Positions 38,382 through 47,840 of a stretch of DNA of 64,000 nt are shown piece after piece. A program made the position numbers and the translations under genes. The notes beneath the pieces are model-generated. The model made no database searches. It saw only the letters and a program-made list of their open reading frames with translations, and was not told the origin of the DNA. Source of the stretch: Pirellulaceae bacterium (lineage in GTDB: Bacteria; Planctomycetota; Planctomycetia; Pirellulales; Pirellulaceae); the NCBI GenBank assembly GCA_023382975.1, contig JAHDXO010000001.1, forward strand, positions 1 to 64,000, read 5' to 3'. Every line of letters starts with the position of its first letter. Within the stretch, counting starts at the first letter, position 1.

Positions 38382-41327
38382 CTACAGCGAACGGGCCACT
38401 TCTTCAATACGATAGGCTTCCAGGACGTCATCCTGCTTGATGTCGTTGAATCCGGAGAGCTTGACACCACACTCCATGCCTCGCGGCACCTCTTTGACAT
38501 CGTCCTTTTCGCGGCGCAGGGATTCGAGTTCGTAGTCGCCGATGGTTCGGCCATCGCGGTTCACGCGGACCCGGCAGCCGCGTACCAGCGAGCCGCGGAC
38601 GATGTAGCAGCCAGCGATCGCGCCCACGCGGCTGATCGAAAACACGCGTTTGACCAAGGCGTGGCCGAGTTCCACCTTCCGCTCTTCCGGCTTCAGCTTG
38701 CCTTCCAGCAGCGCCCGGATGTCGTCCGTCATCTTGTAGATGATGTCGTAGCGGCGGATTTCCACCTGCTTTTCGTCCGCCAGGCTGCGGGCCGATTCGT
38801 CGGGGATCACGTTGAAGCCGATGATGACAGCCTGCGACGCATGGGCCAACATCACGTCCGCGGCGGTGATGGCTCCGACCGCGCGGTGCAGAACCTTGAC
38901 CTGGACCTCCGGATGTTGCAGCTTGGAGAGTTCCTTCTCGATGGCCTCGATCGAGCCGCGCACATCGGCACGGATGATCAAATTCAGGTTGACCATGTCC
39001 TCGGCCGCGACCAATTTGCCTTCGGCCAAGCGCCGCTGGAATTCCTCGAATGACACGCGGGTGGTGACGCCGGACAGCGACTGCTGGCGGTGGCGGTTCG
39101 CCCGCTGCTCGGCGATCTCCCGGGCCTGGCCGATTTCCTCCAGCACGTGGAAGCGGTCGCCCGCGGCCGGCGCGACGTCCAATCCCGTGACATTGACCGG
39201 CGTGGACGGTCCCGCCTTTTTCACTCGCTGGCCGGGCCGCAGCGTGTCATACAGCGCCTTGACGCGACCGTACGATTCGCCGCAAACCACGATGTCGCCG
39301 ACATGGAGCGTCCCGTTCTGCACGATCAGTTTGGCGATCACGCCCCGCCCCGCCTCTTGTTCGGCTTCCAAGCAAACGCCCACGGCATGGCGGTCGGGGT
39401 TGGCGCGGTACTCGTTCATCTCCGCGGTCAAGAGGATCGTTTCCAGCAGGTCGCTGACACCGTCGCCGGTGATGGCGCTGGTGCGGATGACCTCGATGTC
39501 GCCGCCCCATTCGCTGGGCAACAGATTCTGCGCGGCCAGTTGCTGCATCACACGGTTGGCATCCGCCCCGGGCAGATCCATCTTGTTCATGGCTACGACG
39601 ATCGGCACTCCGGCCGCGCGGGCGTGGCTGATCGCTTCTTCGGTTTGCGGCATCACGCCGTCCTCCGCGGCGACGACCAACACAGCGATATCGGTGACGT
39701 TGGCGCCGCGGGCACGCATCTCCGTAAACGCTTCGTGCCCCGGAGTATCGACGAACGAAATCTTCCGGCCGTCCTTGGAAATCTGGTAAGCCCGGATGTG
39801 CTGCGTGATTCCGCCCGCTTCGCCGGATACCACGTTGATCCCGATGATGTAATCCAGCAGCGAGGTCTTGCCGTGATCAACATGGCCCAGGAACGTCACG
39901 ATGGGCGGCCGCGGTTGCAAGGATTCGGGATCGTCCTCGATGCTGTCGAGTTGCTCGACCAAGTCGTGTTCCAGCGTCGAAGCCTCGCGGAACTCGACGT
40001 CCACGTTCAGTTCGGCCGCCAGCAGATCCGCCGTTTCCCGATCCAGTTCGGCGTTGATGTTCAGCGCCGAGATGCCGAGCATCATTAAGGTCTTGAGCAC
40101 CACACCGGCGCCGACGCCGCTGGCTTCGGAAAAACTGCGCACGGTACACGGCAGATCGAGCACCGCATTCTCCTTCCGCGGTGCCGCCGTGCTGACGTTT
40201 CGTCGGCGGGTCAGGGTGCGAGGCCGCCGAGCGGGAGTCGCGGAGTCGCGGTCCTCTTCCTCCCGGCCTCCGCCGACGCGTCCGCGGGCCTTGGTCTTGC
40301 GGGTCTTCTGCCGGTCCGCCCGCGCGCTGGCCATTCCCGCCAGACCGCGTTCGGCCCGCGGTTCCTCGTCCGGCACTTCCGGACGACGGCGCTTGTGGGA
40401 TCCTTTGCCACTGAGCGGAGCTTCGGCGGGGGCGCCGGGAACATTCGCTGCCGACTTTTTCGGCGGCTGCGTTCCGGACGGCTGCTGTTTCGACTTCTTC
40501 TCGCCGGGTTTCTTCGGCGCTGCCTCTTCGACCGACTTGGTGAGATGCTCCAGCGGACCGCGCTGTCCGGCTTTGTGGCCGGTGATCACGTCCTGCGGCA
40601 AGCGGATATCGGGCTTCTGGGCTTTGGGCTCTTCGGCGGCCGGTTTGGCTGGTGGCTGCTTCAACTGCGGCGCCTGGGCCAGTTTGATCACCGCCTCGCG
40701 CCTCTTCGGCGCGCGATCCGTCGGGGGTTTTCCGGGCTCCTGGTCCTTCGGCTCCCGCATCTCCCGTAGATCCTTGATCTCTCGGACTTCCCGCGGTTCG
40801 CGCAGATCCCTGGATGGCTTCGATGGCGGCGGCTCCTGCGGTTCCTGCAGTTCTCGCGGTTCCTGAATCTCCCGCGGCGGTTGGGCCTGCTCAGTCGGCT
40901 CGGGGCGCTTGATCTCGTGCGGTACCTGCAATTCCTTGACGTCCTGCAGTTCCTTGACGTCCTGCGGTTCCTTGGCTTCCTCCGGCTCCCGCGACTCCGC
41001 GGGCCCCCTGGGCTCCTTCGGTTTCTCGGCGGGTTTCCGAGGCACGTCGAGCACCCGGATGCGCCCGGTTTGAACCGGTGCGATATAGTCGTTCCGCGAA
41101 TAGCCTTCGGGGATGCTCGGGCGAACCGGCGCACCGGTTCGCGCAGCCGCAACGTCCGGCTTCTTCTTGTCGCCGCTCAAGAAACCTTTGACTTTTTCGG
41201 CTTCTTCGTCCGTCAAGCTGGCCAGCGCCGAGCCCTTGCCGGCGATCCCTGCCTTGCGGCAGATTTCCACCAGCTCCTTGCTGTCCACATTCAAGTCTTT
41301 TGCTAACGCGTAGATCCGCACGGGCAC
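38382..41327 (-). CDS. infB: Translation initiation factor IF-2
   Basis: 981 residues from the GTG at 41327, placed 6 nt after AGGAGGG. The N-terminus [20 protein letters not shown] is the IF2-N domain. A very long charged linker follows, rich in Glu, Pro, Lys and Arg with near-repeats such as [13 protein letters not shown] and [15 protein letters not shown]. The G domain starts near residue 480 with GHVDHGKTS, then DTPGHEAF and NKMD, followed by domains II-IV. It brings initiator tRNA to the 30S subunit. The gene lies 202 bp after nusA in the classic order; the gap shows no gene. Confidence 0.97.
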   Translation of the reverse strand: MPVRIYALAKDLNVDSKELVEICRKAGIAGKGSALASLTDEEAEKVKGFLSGDKKKPDVAAARTGAPVRPSIPEGYSRNDYIAPVQTGRIRVLDVPRKPAEKPKEPRGPAESREPEEAKEPQDVKELQDVKELQVPHEIKRPEPTEQAQPPREIQEPRELQEPQEPPPSKPSRDLREPREVREIKDLREMREPKDQEPGKPPTDRAPKRREAVIKLAQAPQLKQPPAKPAAEEPKAQKPDIRLPQDVITGHKAGQRGPLEHLTKSVEEAAPKKPGEKKSKQQPSGTQPPKKSAANVPGAPAEAPLSGKGSHKRRRPEVPDEEPRAERGLAGMASARADRQKTRKTKARGRVGGGREEEDRDSATPARRPRTLTRRRNVSTAAPRKENAVLDLPCTVRSFSEASGVGAGVVLKTLMMLGISALNINAELDRETADLLAAELNVDVEFREASTLEHDLVEQLDSIEDDPESLQPRPPIVTFLGHVDHGKTSLLDYIIGINVVSGEAGGITQHIRAYQISKDGRKISFVDTPGHEAFTEMRARGANVTDIAVLVVAAEDGVMPQTEEAISHARAAGVPIVVAMNKMDLPGADANRVMQQLAAQNLLPSEWGGDIEVIRTSAITGDGVSDLLETILLTAEMNEYRANPDRHAVGVCLEAEQEAGRGVIAKLIVQNGTLHVGDIVVCGESYGRVKALYDTLRPGQRVKKAGPSTPVNVTGLDVAPAAGDRFHVLEEIGQAREIAEQRANRHRQQSLSGVTTRVSFEEFQRRLAEGKLVAAEDMVNLNLIIRADVRGSIEAIEKELSKLQHPEVQVKVLHRAVGAITAADVMLAHASQAVIIGFNVIPDESARSLADEKQVEIRRYDIIYKMTDDIRALLEGKLKPEERKVELGHALVKRVFSISRVGAIAGCYIVRGSLVRGCRVRVNRDGRTIGDYELESLRREKDDVKEVPRGMECGVKLSGFNDIKQDDVLEAYRIEEVARSL

Positions 41328-41529
41328 GTTGGGCCCTCCTTCTGCGCAGCTTCCCGGCAGCCACACGCGGCTGACGTCAAAGCCTGCAATACCAATTTAC
41401 TAAATCATCTCCGCGGTCCTCCCCATCGCGATATCGCGAAACCGCACACCCCAATACCGCTGGAAGCTTCTCGCCCCAATTCCGCGGAGCGAGAATCGCG
41501 AGCCGCGGCCTTCTTTGAAGGCGCGTTGT

Positions 41530-42774
41530 TCAAGTCGGCTCGTCGGGCGTGGCCAGTTCGGACGCATCGGGCTCCGCATCGAGCCGGTCCTGCTCCTTCT
41601 GCCGCCGCCGCTGCTCGGCCGCGGCCCGTTCCGCCTCTTCGGCTTTCCGCTCCGCCTGTTCGACGATTTGGTCGACCTGCTCCTCGGTCAGCCCGCCCAT
41701 TCGCATCAGCTCATCAGGCTCGATAACCGAGAGATCGTCGTAGGAAAGATATCCCTGTTCGACCAGACCTTGCGCCAGCTCCTCGTCCACGCCGTCCAAC
41801 TCGCTGAAACCGACGACGGCACGGTCGATTTGCTCTTCGAGTTCTTCGGCGGTCATGATCTCGATGTCCCAGCCGCACAATTTGCTGGCCAACCGCACGT
41901 TCTGGCCGCGCCGTCCGATTGCCAGGGACAGTTGGTCCTCGCGGACCAGCACGATCGCCCGCCCCAGCATGTCGCACAACAATACCTGCTCCACCTCGGC
42001 AGGCTGCAAAGCGTTCGGGATCAAGACCTGCGGATCATCGTTCCATCGAACGATGTCAATCCGCTCGCCGGACAACTCGTCCACAATGTTCTTGATCCGA
42101 TTGCCACGCACCCCGACGCAAGCTCCCACGCAATCGATCCGCTGGTCCGTGCTGCTGACCGCTACCTTGGACCGATAGCCCGGTTCGCGCGCCATGGCCC
42201 GGATCGTGATCACACCTTCGGAAATCTCGGGAATCTCTTGCTCAAACAACCGCTTGACCAAACTGGTCCGGGTGCGGCTGAGCACCACCTTCACCCGACT
42301 GCCCTGCGGCTTCACCTCGTAAATCACTGCGCGGATCCGCTCGTTGACGTGATGCGATTCGCCCGGGATCTGTTCGCTCCGCGGCAGGATCGCCTCGACC
42401 CCGCCGAGCGTCACGATCGTGGCGCTTCCCTCGACGCGATGCACCACTCCGTTGACCATGTCGTCGATCTGGCCGCCGAATTCTTCGACCAGAGAGTCAC
42501 GCTCCGCCTCGCGGATCTTCTGAATAATCACCTGCTTGGCCGTTTGAGCGCCGATCCGGCCGATCGTCTCTTCGTCCAAGACCTGACCGTTCAGAGTCGC
42601 CTGCAATCCGCCCGTCTCGCGATGAATATGGACATCAATATCCGAGTCCTCGCCGTACTGCCGTCGCGCAGCCGACACGAGCGCCGCTTCGATCGCCTGA
42701 AAGACGACCTCGGTTTCGATGTTTTTGTCGCGGTGGAGCGAATCGACGATTCGCAGCAGCTCGTTCGGATTCAT
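41530..42774 (-). CDS. nusA: Transcription termination/antitermination protein NusA
   Basis: 414 residues from the ATG at 42774 (AGGA 5 nt upstream). The N-terminal RNA-polymerase-binding domain begins [20 protein letters not shown]; the S1 domain carries [22 protein letters not shown] domains include [20 protein letters not shown] and [18 protein letters not shown]; a helix-hairpin-helix-like segment and an acidic Gln/Glu/Arg-rich tail end the protein. rimP, often found upstream of nusA, is not present here. Confidence 0.97.
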   Translation of the reverse strand: MNPNELLRIVDSLHRDKNIETEVVFQAIEAALVSAARRQYGEDSDIDVHIHRETGGLQATLNGQVLDEETIGRIGAQTAKQVIIQKIREAERDSLVEEFGGQIDDMVNGVVHRVEGSATIVTLGGVEAILPRSEQIPGESHHVNERIRAVIYEVKPQGSRVKVVLSRTRTSLVKRLFEQEIPEISEGVITIRAMAREPGYRSKVAVSSTDQRIDCVGACVGVRGNRIKNIVDELSGERIDIVRWNDDPQVLIPNALQPAEVEQVLLCDMLGRAIVLVREDQLSLAIGRRGQNVRLASKLCGWDIEIMTAEELEEQIDRAVVGFSELDGVDEELAQGLVEQGYLSYDDLSVIEPDELMRMGGLTEEQVDQIVEQAERKAEEAERAAAEQRRRQKEQDRLDAEPDASELATPDEPT

Positions 42775-43236
42775 TCTTCCTACAACTTTTCTGCGACCCG
42801 ACAGAAGCAACTTCGCCTTCGACGAAGCGCCGCATCCTGGCCATTTAGTTCGAAATCCTTCCAGAAACACGACTTAGCGAATTTATAGTCCCGTAAGGAT
42901 ACCGCTCTGCCCCCGAACTGTCAAGCTGCCGAAACGAATCCCGCTAACGAAGTTGCGAGACCGTCGCGGGCACCGAATTCGGCAAGCGAATTCGAGACTT
43001 CACGGGCCGCTAGAAAAGGCCAATCTCGTCAGAATTCGGGCGATCACAACAGAGACCGGAGCCTCGATACTCTCTCGCTGCGCCGCTGATAACGGCACGA
43101 CTCCGAATTCACTCGGCCTAACTGAATTCCCTTGTCTCACGTTCTGCCCACGCGGGGCAGATTCTCCAACTTGCCGATTGCGACCCAACTGGCGAACCTG
43201 CCCCGCGTATCTTCGCTGTCTTAACAACCGTACTGC
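42775..43236. other. Region upstream of nusA
   Basis: 462 bp, presumably holding the promoter of the nusA-infB-rbfA operon and the 3' end of the HEAT-protein transcript. It contains several EcoRI-like gaattc sequences (near 42977, 42989, 43033 and 43122) in short inverted contexts, but I see no gene. Confidence 0.5.
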
Positions 43237-44076
43237 CTACAGAACTCCGAGAGCCTTGCCTGCAGCGTCACGGATATACTTCTCCGATCCGCTGGTGCGG
43301 GTATCCCAGAGATGTTTGTAGATCTTCGCGGCCAATTCGGGTTTGCCGCCGGCCGACAGCCGTTCGGCCAGAACCATGCAGTGTTTGGTCGCCTGAATGC
43401 GTTCCCAGCCGGGTTCGCAGTCCGCGGCCTTGAGCAGAACGTCGACCGAACCGGCGTCTCCCATGCGCGAGAGGCCCCACCCCGCGGCAATGCGCACTTC
43501 GCGGTCGGAATCGCCCATCGCCTGCCGAAGTGCATCGGCCGACTGGCGGTCTTCGACCGCGCCCAGGCCCTGAACGATGTTGAGACGACACTTGCCCGTC
43601 GCCTGGGGCAGCGCCGCTCGGAACTGCTCGGCGGCGCCGTCGCGGATCGCTGTCAACGCCATACTGGCGGGCTCGGCCAACTGTTCGTCCAGCAACAGTT
43701 TGCCGAGCGCCTGCGTGGCTTCCTTGCGTCCTGCCCACTGAAGCGTCTGGCACAGGAAGATCCTGGTGTGGGGCGGCAGATCGCCGCTCAGTTTCGCCGC
43801 GACGGTTTCGGACAGTTGCCGTCGGGCGTTCTCGTCCCGCATCACCAGTACGTGGTTGGCCAGACAATGCAGCGCGTAGTGCGGCTTGACGTTTTCCTTG
43901 GTGCCCGGTTCGCCGAGCATCTCGATCAGGCCCTCGATGTTCTCGCGGCCACCTTCGTGGATCAGCGCGATCGCCTTATCGGTCTTCTCCTTGTCGATGT
44001 TCTCGGTGAACATGCCTCGCCCATCGGGGCTGGGCATCTGGTCGACCAAGGCTTTGAGTTTCTCGGATACTGCCAT
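43237..44076 (-). CDS. HEAT-repeat protein
   Basis: 279 residues of alpha-helical HEAT-like repeats (ENVKPHYALHCLANHVLVM, DGAAEQFRAALPQATGKCRL, DSDREVRIAAGWGLSRMGDA). No signal peptide or catalytic motif. AAGGAG lies 9 nt before the ATG. It starts 33 bp after the oxidoreductase gene and is probably cotranscribed with it, although the oxidoreductase is exported and this protein looks cytoplasmic. Confidence 0.85.
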   Translation of the reverse strand: MAVSEKLKALVDQMPSPDGRGMFTENIDKEKTDKAIALIHEGGRENIEGLIEMLGEPGTKENVKPHYALHCLANHVLVMRDENARRQLSETVAAKLSGDLPPHTRIFLCQTLQWAGRKEATQALGKLLLDEQLAEPASMALTAIRDGAAEQFRAALPQATGKCRLNIVQGLGAVEDRQSADALRQAMGDSDREVRIAAGWGLSRMGDAGSVDVLLKAADCEPGWERIQATKHCMVLAERLSAGGKPELAAKIYKHLWDTRTSGSEKYIRDAAGKALGVL

Positions 44077-44109
44077 GGATATTCGCTCCTTCCGCTCGAT
44101 GGTGAAGTG

Positions 44110-45333
44110 TTAGATGTGCCAAGGTGCGCGCGTCGGTTGATAGACCAGACGGTTCGCCTCTTCGTCGCCGACGATCTCTTCCTTGACCGGATCGAACTGC
44201 AGTTTGCGTCCGGTGCGGAACGAGATGTTCGCCAGGTGATAGATCATGGCGACCCGGTGAGACGCCTCGGCGTTGCCTCCCGCCGGCTGGCGGGACTTCA
44301 CCGCCTCCCGGAAACCGAGCAACGGATCCGTCGCGGGCATCGCGTCCAACTTCTGCTGGTCTTCGTCGCTGAGCATCCGGCGCAAGTCTCCTTCGCCCGT
44401 GTTCCGCTCGGGCAGTCGATCGTAGCGGTTGCCCCATTCGCCGCTGTCCAGCACCAGGGTGAAACCGTCCGCGTACTTCAATTCGCACCAGCCCCACAGC
44501 CCGCACGCTTCCGGATGAGCGATCGGAGCCATCGGCGTAACCTCGACCGGAGCCGTCAAATCGCGGCCGAATTGGTAGGCGGGCCCGTCCAGGTGGTGGT
44601 GAGCCATGTCGGACAGTCCGCCGCCCTCGTAGTCCCAGTATCCGCGATGCGTTCCGCCGAATCGGTGCCCGTGGTAGGGCCGCAATGGCGCCGGCCCGCA
44701 GTACATGTCCCAATCGAGCCACTCGGGAACGGACTGCACCGGAAACTCGACCTTGCCGCTCCACTCCTTGACCTTGAAACCGCCGCGGCGCACCAGCACC
44801 GTGTCGCATTCCTTCAGCAATCCGCTCTCGAAGATCTTCCGGACATTCCGGTTCGCCCCGAAACGGCCGTACGTCCCGATTTGAAAAATCCTGCCGAATC
44901 GCTTCTCGGCATCCGCCATCGCTCGCCCTTCGGCGATGAAACGGCACATCGGCTTCTCGCACAGCACGTCCTTGCCGGCCTCCATCGCCGCGATCGAGAT
45001 CGGAGCGTGCCAACCCGGCGGCGTCGCGATGGCGACGACATCGATGTCCGTTCGCTCCAGGACGCGGCGGTAGTCGGTGTAGATGGTTTGATTGTCCTCC
45101 TTGCCGCGGAACTTGACGTCGCACTGCGCCAGCAAACGCACCCCGTCCCCAAGTCCGCCAAAGGTGCCGCGTCCGCGTCCGCCGCAGCCGATCAGCGCTC
45201 CGCCAAGTTCTTCGCTGGGAGCCGTCTGCCCCCGTCCAAGGACGTTGCGCGGCACGATCGTAAATGCCGCGACGCCCGCCGCTGATCCCTGCAGGAAACG
45301 GCGGCGACTCAAGCCTTGCTTCGAATCTTTCAT
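44110..45333 (-). CDS. Exported Gfo/Idh/MocA-family oxidoreductase
   Basis: 407 residues. A Tat signal (SRRRFLQGSAAGVAAFTIVP) precedes a Rossmann nucleotide-binding domain with GCGGRGRGTFGGL, and CEKPM is the conserved catalytic EKP motif of the family. The C-terminal half is the usual alpha/beta substrate domain (GHRFGGTHRGYWDYEGGGLS, DMAHHHLDG). Such NAD(P)-dependent sugar dehydrogenases carrying Tat signals are common in planctomycetes, exported with cofactor bound. GGAGG lies 8 nt before the ATG. Substrate unknown, probably a sugar or cyclitol. Confidence 0.93.
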   Translation of the reverse strand: MKDSKQGLSRRRFLQGSAAGVAAFTIVPRNVLGRGQTAPSEELGGALIGCGGRGRGTFGGLGDGVRLLAQCDVKFRGKEDNQTIYTDYRRVLERTDIDVVAIATPPGWHAPISIAAMEAGKDVLCEKPMCRFIAEGRAMADAEKRFGRIFQIGTYGRFGANRNVRKIFESGLLKECDTVLVRRGGFKVKEWSGKVEFPVQSVPEWLDWDMYCGPAPLRPYHGHRFGGTHRGYWDYEGGGLSDMAHHHLDGPAYQFGRDLTAPVEVTPMAPIAHPEACGLWGWCELKYADGFTLVLDSGEWGNRYDRLPERNTGEGDLRRMLSDEDQQKLDAMPATDPLLGFREAVKSRQPAGGNAEASHRVAMIYHLANISFRTGRKLQFDPVKEEIVGDEEANRLVYQPTRAPWHI

Positions 45334-45498
45334 GCCAGAACCTCCATCTAGGTGGAAAACAAAACATCGCGAACGGGTCGACGGATGGACGGATTGTTGT
45401 CAGCCGTGGACCAGCCACACTGAAATACGCTGACGGCCATCGGGAAGACGCGTCAATCGTCGATCCATCGGCCCATAGCTTATCCGATGCAACGGCCG

Positions 45499-46284
45499 TT
45501 AGCATCCCTGGCAACCGGGGCACCAATAGGTCGTGCGGCCCAAATCGCCTTGGCGGCGAATCTGAATCGATTCGCCGCAGGTGAAACACGCTTTGCCCGA
45601 CCGTCCGTAGACCCAAACCCGCTGGCCGTCCAGGCGGAAACGTGTGCGCCGCGGATCGCCCCGCAGGTTTTTCGACATCAGTTGCCGCGCGCATCGGATC
45701 ACTTCGAGCAGGCGGTCGTCGCCCAATTGCCCAACAGCGATGAATGGATCGATGCGGCACAGGAAGAGCACCTCCGACTTGTAGACGTTGCCGATTCCGC
45801 AGGCGATCGTCTGGTCCATCACCGCCTCGCCGATCGGTCGCCGAGGATCGGTGCGAAACCGGCGGAGGATCTCGGCCTCGTCCAATTGGTCGGCCAGCAG
45901 GTCCGGGCCGAGCCGGCTGAGGTGCGGATGTCGGCGAAAGGCGCTTTCGCTCAGCAGTTCGAGCGTCTTCGGATTGAAGCACACGCACTCCGTCTCCGCC
46001 ACTCGCAGGCACAGCGCCGCCTGCCGAACCGGCTTCTGCCAAGCTTGGCCTGGGCCATACAGATGCCAAGCGCCATGCATGCCCAAATGCGAATGAACGA
46101 CCCGGCCATTGTCTACGTGGATCAGTAGATGCTTGCCACGCGCCTCCACCCGAGCGACCACACAGCCCGCCAGCGTATCGGCAGCAAGCTGTGGATCGCG
46201 GCATTGGACCGAGTCGATGCTCCGCCCTTCGAGCACCGGCCGCAAGCGTTCCGCCGTCCGGTAGATGGTGTCCCCCTCGGGCAT
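45499..46284 (-). CDS. Fpg/Nei family DNA glycosylase
   Basis: 261 residues. The mature N-terminus would be PEGDTIYRTAERL, providing the catalytic Pro2 and Glu3 typical of the Nei (endonuclease VIII) branch. The H2TH region contains GIGNVYKSEVLFLCRIDPF, and the C-terminal zinc finger is CFTCG...CPGC. The ATG at 46284 was chosen because only it exposes MPEGDT; the frame extends to 46329. It removes oxidised bases with AP lyase activity. It is divergent from the serine dehydratase gene. Confidence 0.93.
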   Translation of the reverse strand: MPEGDTIYRTAERLRPVLEGRSIDSVQCRDPQLAADTLAGCVVARVEARGKHLLIHVDNGRVVHSHLGMHGAWHLYGPGQAWQKPVRQAALCLRVAETECVCFNPKTLELLSESAFRRHPHLSRLGPDLLADQLDEAEILRRFRTDPRRPIGEAVMDQTIACGIGNVYKSEVLFLCRIDPFIAVGQLGDDRLLEVIRCARQLMSKNLRGDPRRTRFRLDGQRVWVYGRSGKACFTCGESIQIRRQGDLGRTTYWCPGCQGC

Positions 46285-46428
46285 TCGGATCTTCCTCTCC
46301 CCGGCAAATGGCGATCGTGCCAACGGCAACCTAGCGAGATTGTGGCAAATCCGATTCGAACCGTCCAGTCGTTACCGGCCATCGATGGGCGCGACCAGCA
46401 CGATGCTTGGCGAGAACCGGTCGCCGCG

Positions 46429-46459
46429 TTGGCGGCAGGGCCGAGCTTTGTGATATATT
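46429..46459 (+). promoter_or_regulatory. Possible promoter of the serine dehydratase gene
   Basis: TTGGCG (46429-46434) and TATATT (46454-46459) resemble -35 and -10 boxes, but the 19-bp spacer is long. The pair lies 41 bp before the start codon in the 215-bp divergent gap. Confidence 0.3.
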
Positions 46460-46499
46460 CTTGGCATTCGCCCACGGCACCTCGCTCGCGACTTAAGCT

Positions 46500-47786
46500 A
46501 TGACACCGACCATCGAATCGATTTTCGAGACCTTCAAGATCGGGGCCGGGCCGTCCAGTTCCCACAGCATCGGTCCCGAGCGGGCAGCGAGGGCTTTCCT
46601 GGCTCGGCAAGCCGTACGACCGGCGACGGTTCAGGTCATGCTTCTAGGCAGCCTGGCGGAAACCGGCGCGGGCCACTTGACCGACCGCACCATCCTGCGC
46701 GCCGTGTCGCCCGTTCCCTGCGAAATCGTCTGGGATACGACTTCCACCGACCTGCCTCATCCGAACACGATGCTTTGGCGAGCCTTCGACGATCGCGGAA
46801 GATGCGTCGACCAGTGGCGGGTGTTCAGCATCGGCGGCGGCTCGCTGCGGGACGACGACGGACCGGTTAACGCCGCGCCGCTGGTGACGTACCCGGCAGA
46901 GAGCATTGCGGCGGTGCTCGAATGGTGCGACCGCCATGCCTGTGCTTTCTGGCAGTTTGTCGAGTCGCACGAGCAGGAACTGTGGCCGCGGTTGGACGCC
47001 ATCTGGTCGGTGATGCGGGAGAGCGTCGAGCGTGGCTTGAAGAGCACCCAGAACCTGTTGCCGGGATCACTCAAGCTGCCGCGCCGCGCCCACACGACTT
47101 GGCTGCGCGCCCAGACGCTGCAAAGTCCCCACCGCGATCTGGCCCTGTTGTCGGCATTTTCCCTGGCGGTTGCGGAAGAGAACGCCGATGCCGGCATCAT
47201 CGTCACCGCGCCGTCGTGCGGGCCGGCCGGCGTGGTGCCGGGACTGCTGTACTATTTCGAAACGGTGAAGCAGTTCCCGCGTGACGAGATTTTGCGAGCC
47301 CTCGCCACCGCCGGCTTGTTCGGCGCTGTGATCCGCGCCAATGCCTCGGTGTCCGGCGCCGAAGTCGGCTGCCAGGGCGAGATCGGGTCGGCATGTTCGA
47401 TGGCCGCCGCAGCCGGTTCGCAACTGCTGGGCGGCAACCTTCACCAGATCGAGTACGCGGCGGAGATCGGCATGGAGCATCATCTGGGCCTGACCTGCGA
47501 TCCGGTCGAGGGTTACGTGCAGATCCCCTGCATCGAACGAAACATGACGGCCTGCCTGCGGGCTTTCGAATGCGCGTCGTTTTCGATGTTGACCGACGGC
47601 AGGCACTTGGTCAGCTTCGATGAAGTGGTCGAAGTCATGTACCGCACCGGCCTCGACCTGCAAAGCGCGTATCGCGAAACGGCCCGCGGCGGACTTGCCG
47701 CCCTGTGGCGAAAACGCATGACTCGGCGAAACGAGACGTCCGCCGTCGAAATCGCGAAGCCGGACGCGCGCCAGGTGTGCGACTAA
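46500..47786 (+). CDS. sdaA: L-serine ammonia-lyase (iron-sulphur type)
   Basis: 428 residues, one-chain form. The N-terminal domain begins with FKIGAGPSSSHSIGPERAAR (serine dehydratase beta-type). The catalytic domain contains APSCGPAG and Cys291 (GCQGE), Cys333 (LTCDP) and Cys344 (IPCIE); their spacing of 42 and 11 equals that recalled for the [4Fe-4S] ligands of the Legionella enzyme (343/385/396). The chain ends RQVCD, leaving a cysteine one residue before the terminus; tail cysteines of this kind can occupy the cluster's free site in the absence of substrate. The product converts L-serine to pyruvate and ammonia. Confidence 0.94.
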   Translation: MTPTIESIFETFKIGAGPSSSHSIGPERAARAFLARQAVRPATVQVMLLGSLAETGAGHLTDRTILRAVSPVPCEIVWDTTSTDLPHPNTMLWRAFDDRGRCVDQWRVFSIGGGSLRDDDGPVNAAPLVTYPAESIAAVLEWCDRHACAFWQFVESHEQELWPRLDAIWSVMRESVERGLKSTQNLLPGSLKLPRRAHTTWLRAQTLQSPHRDLALLSAFSLAVAEENADAGIIVTAPSCGPAGVVPGLLYYFETVKQFPRDEILRALATAGLFGAVIRANASVSGAEVGCQGEIGSACSMAAAAGSQLLGGNLHQIEYAAEIGMEHHLGLTCDPVEGYVQIPCIERNMTACLRAFECASFSMLTDGRHLVSFDEVVEVMYRTGLDLQSAYRETARGGLAALWRKRMTRRNETSAVEIAKPDARQVCD

Positions 47787-47840
47787 CAGCGAAGCAATAT
47801 TTGAATCGAACGGTAATTCTTGCGAAGGAGGTTTCCGGCG

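Noticed and set aside
43312-45285. 657-residue plus-strand frame
   Set aside because: Antisense shadow across the HEAT and oxidoreductase genes.
43976-46204. 742-residue minus-strand frame
   Set aside because: Out-of-frame shadow spanning three recognisable genes.
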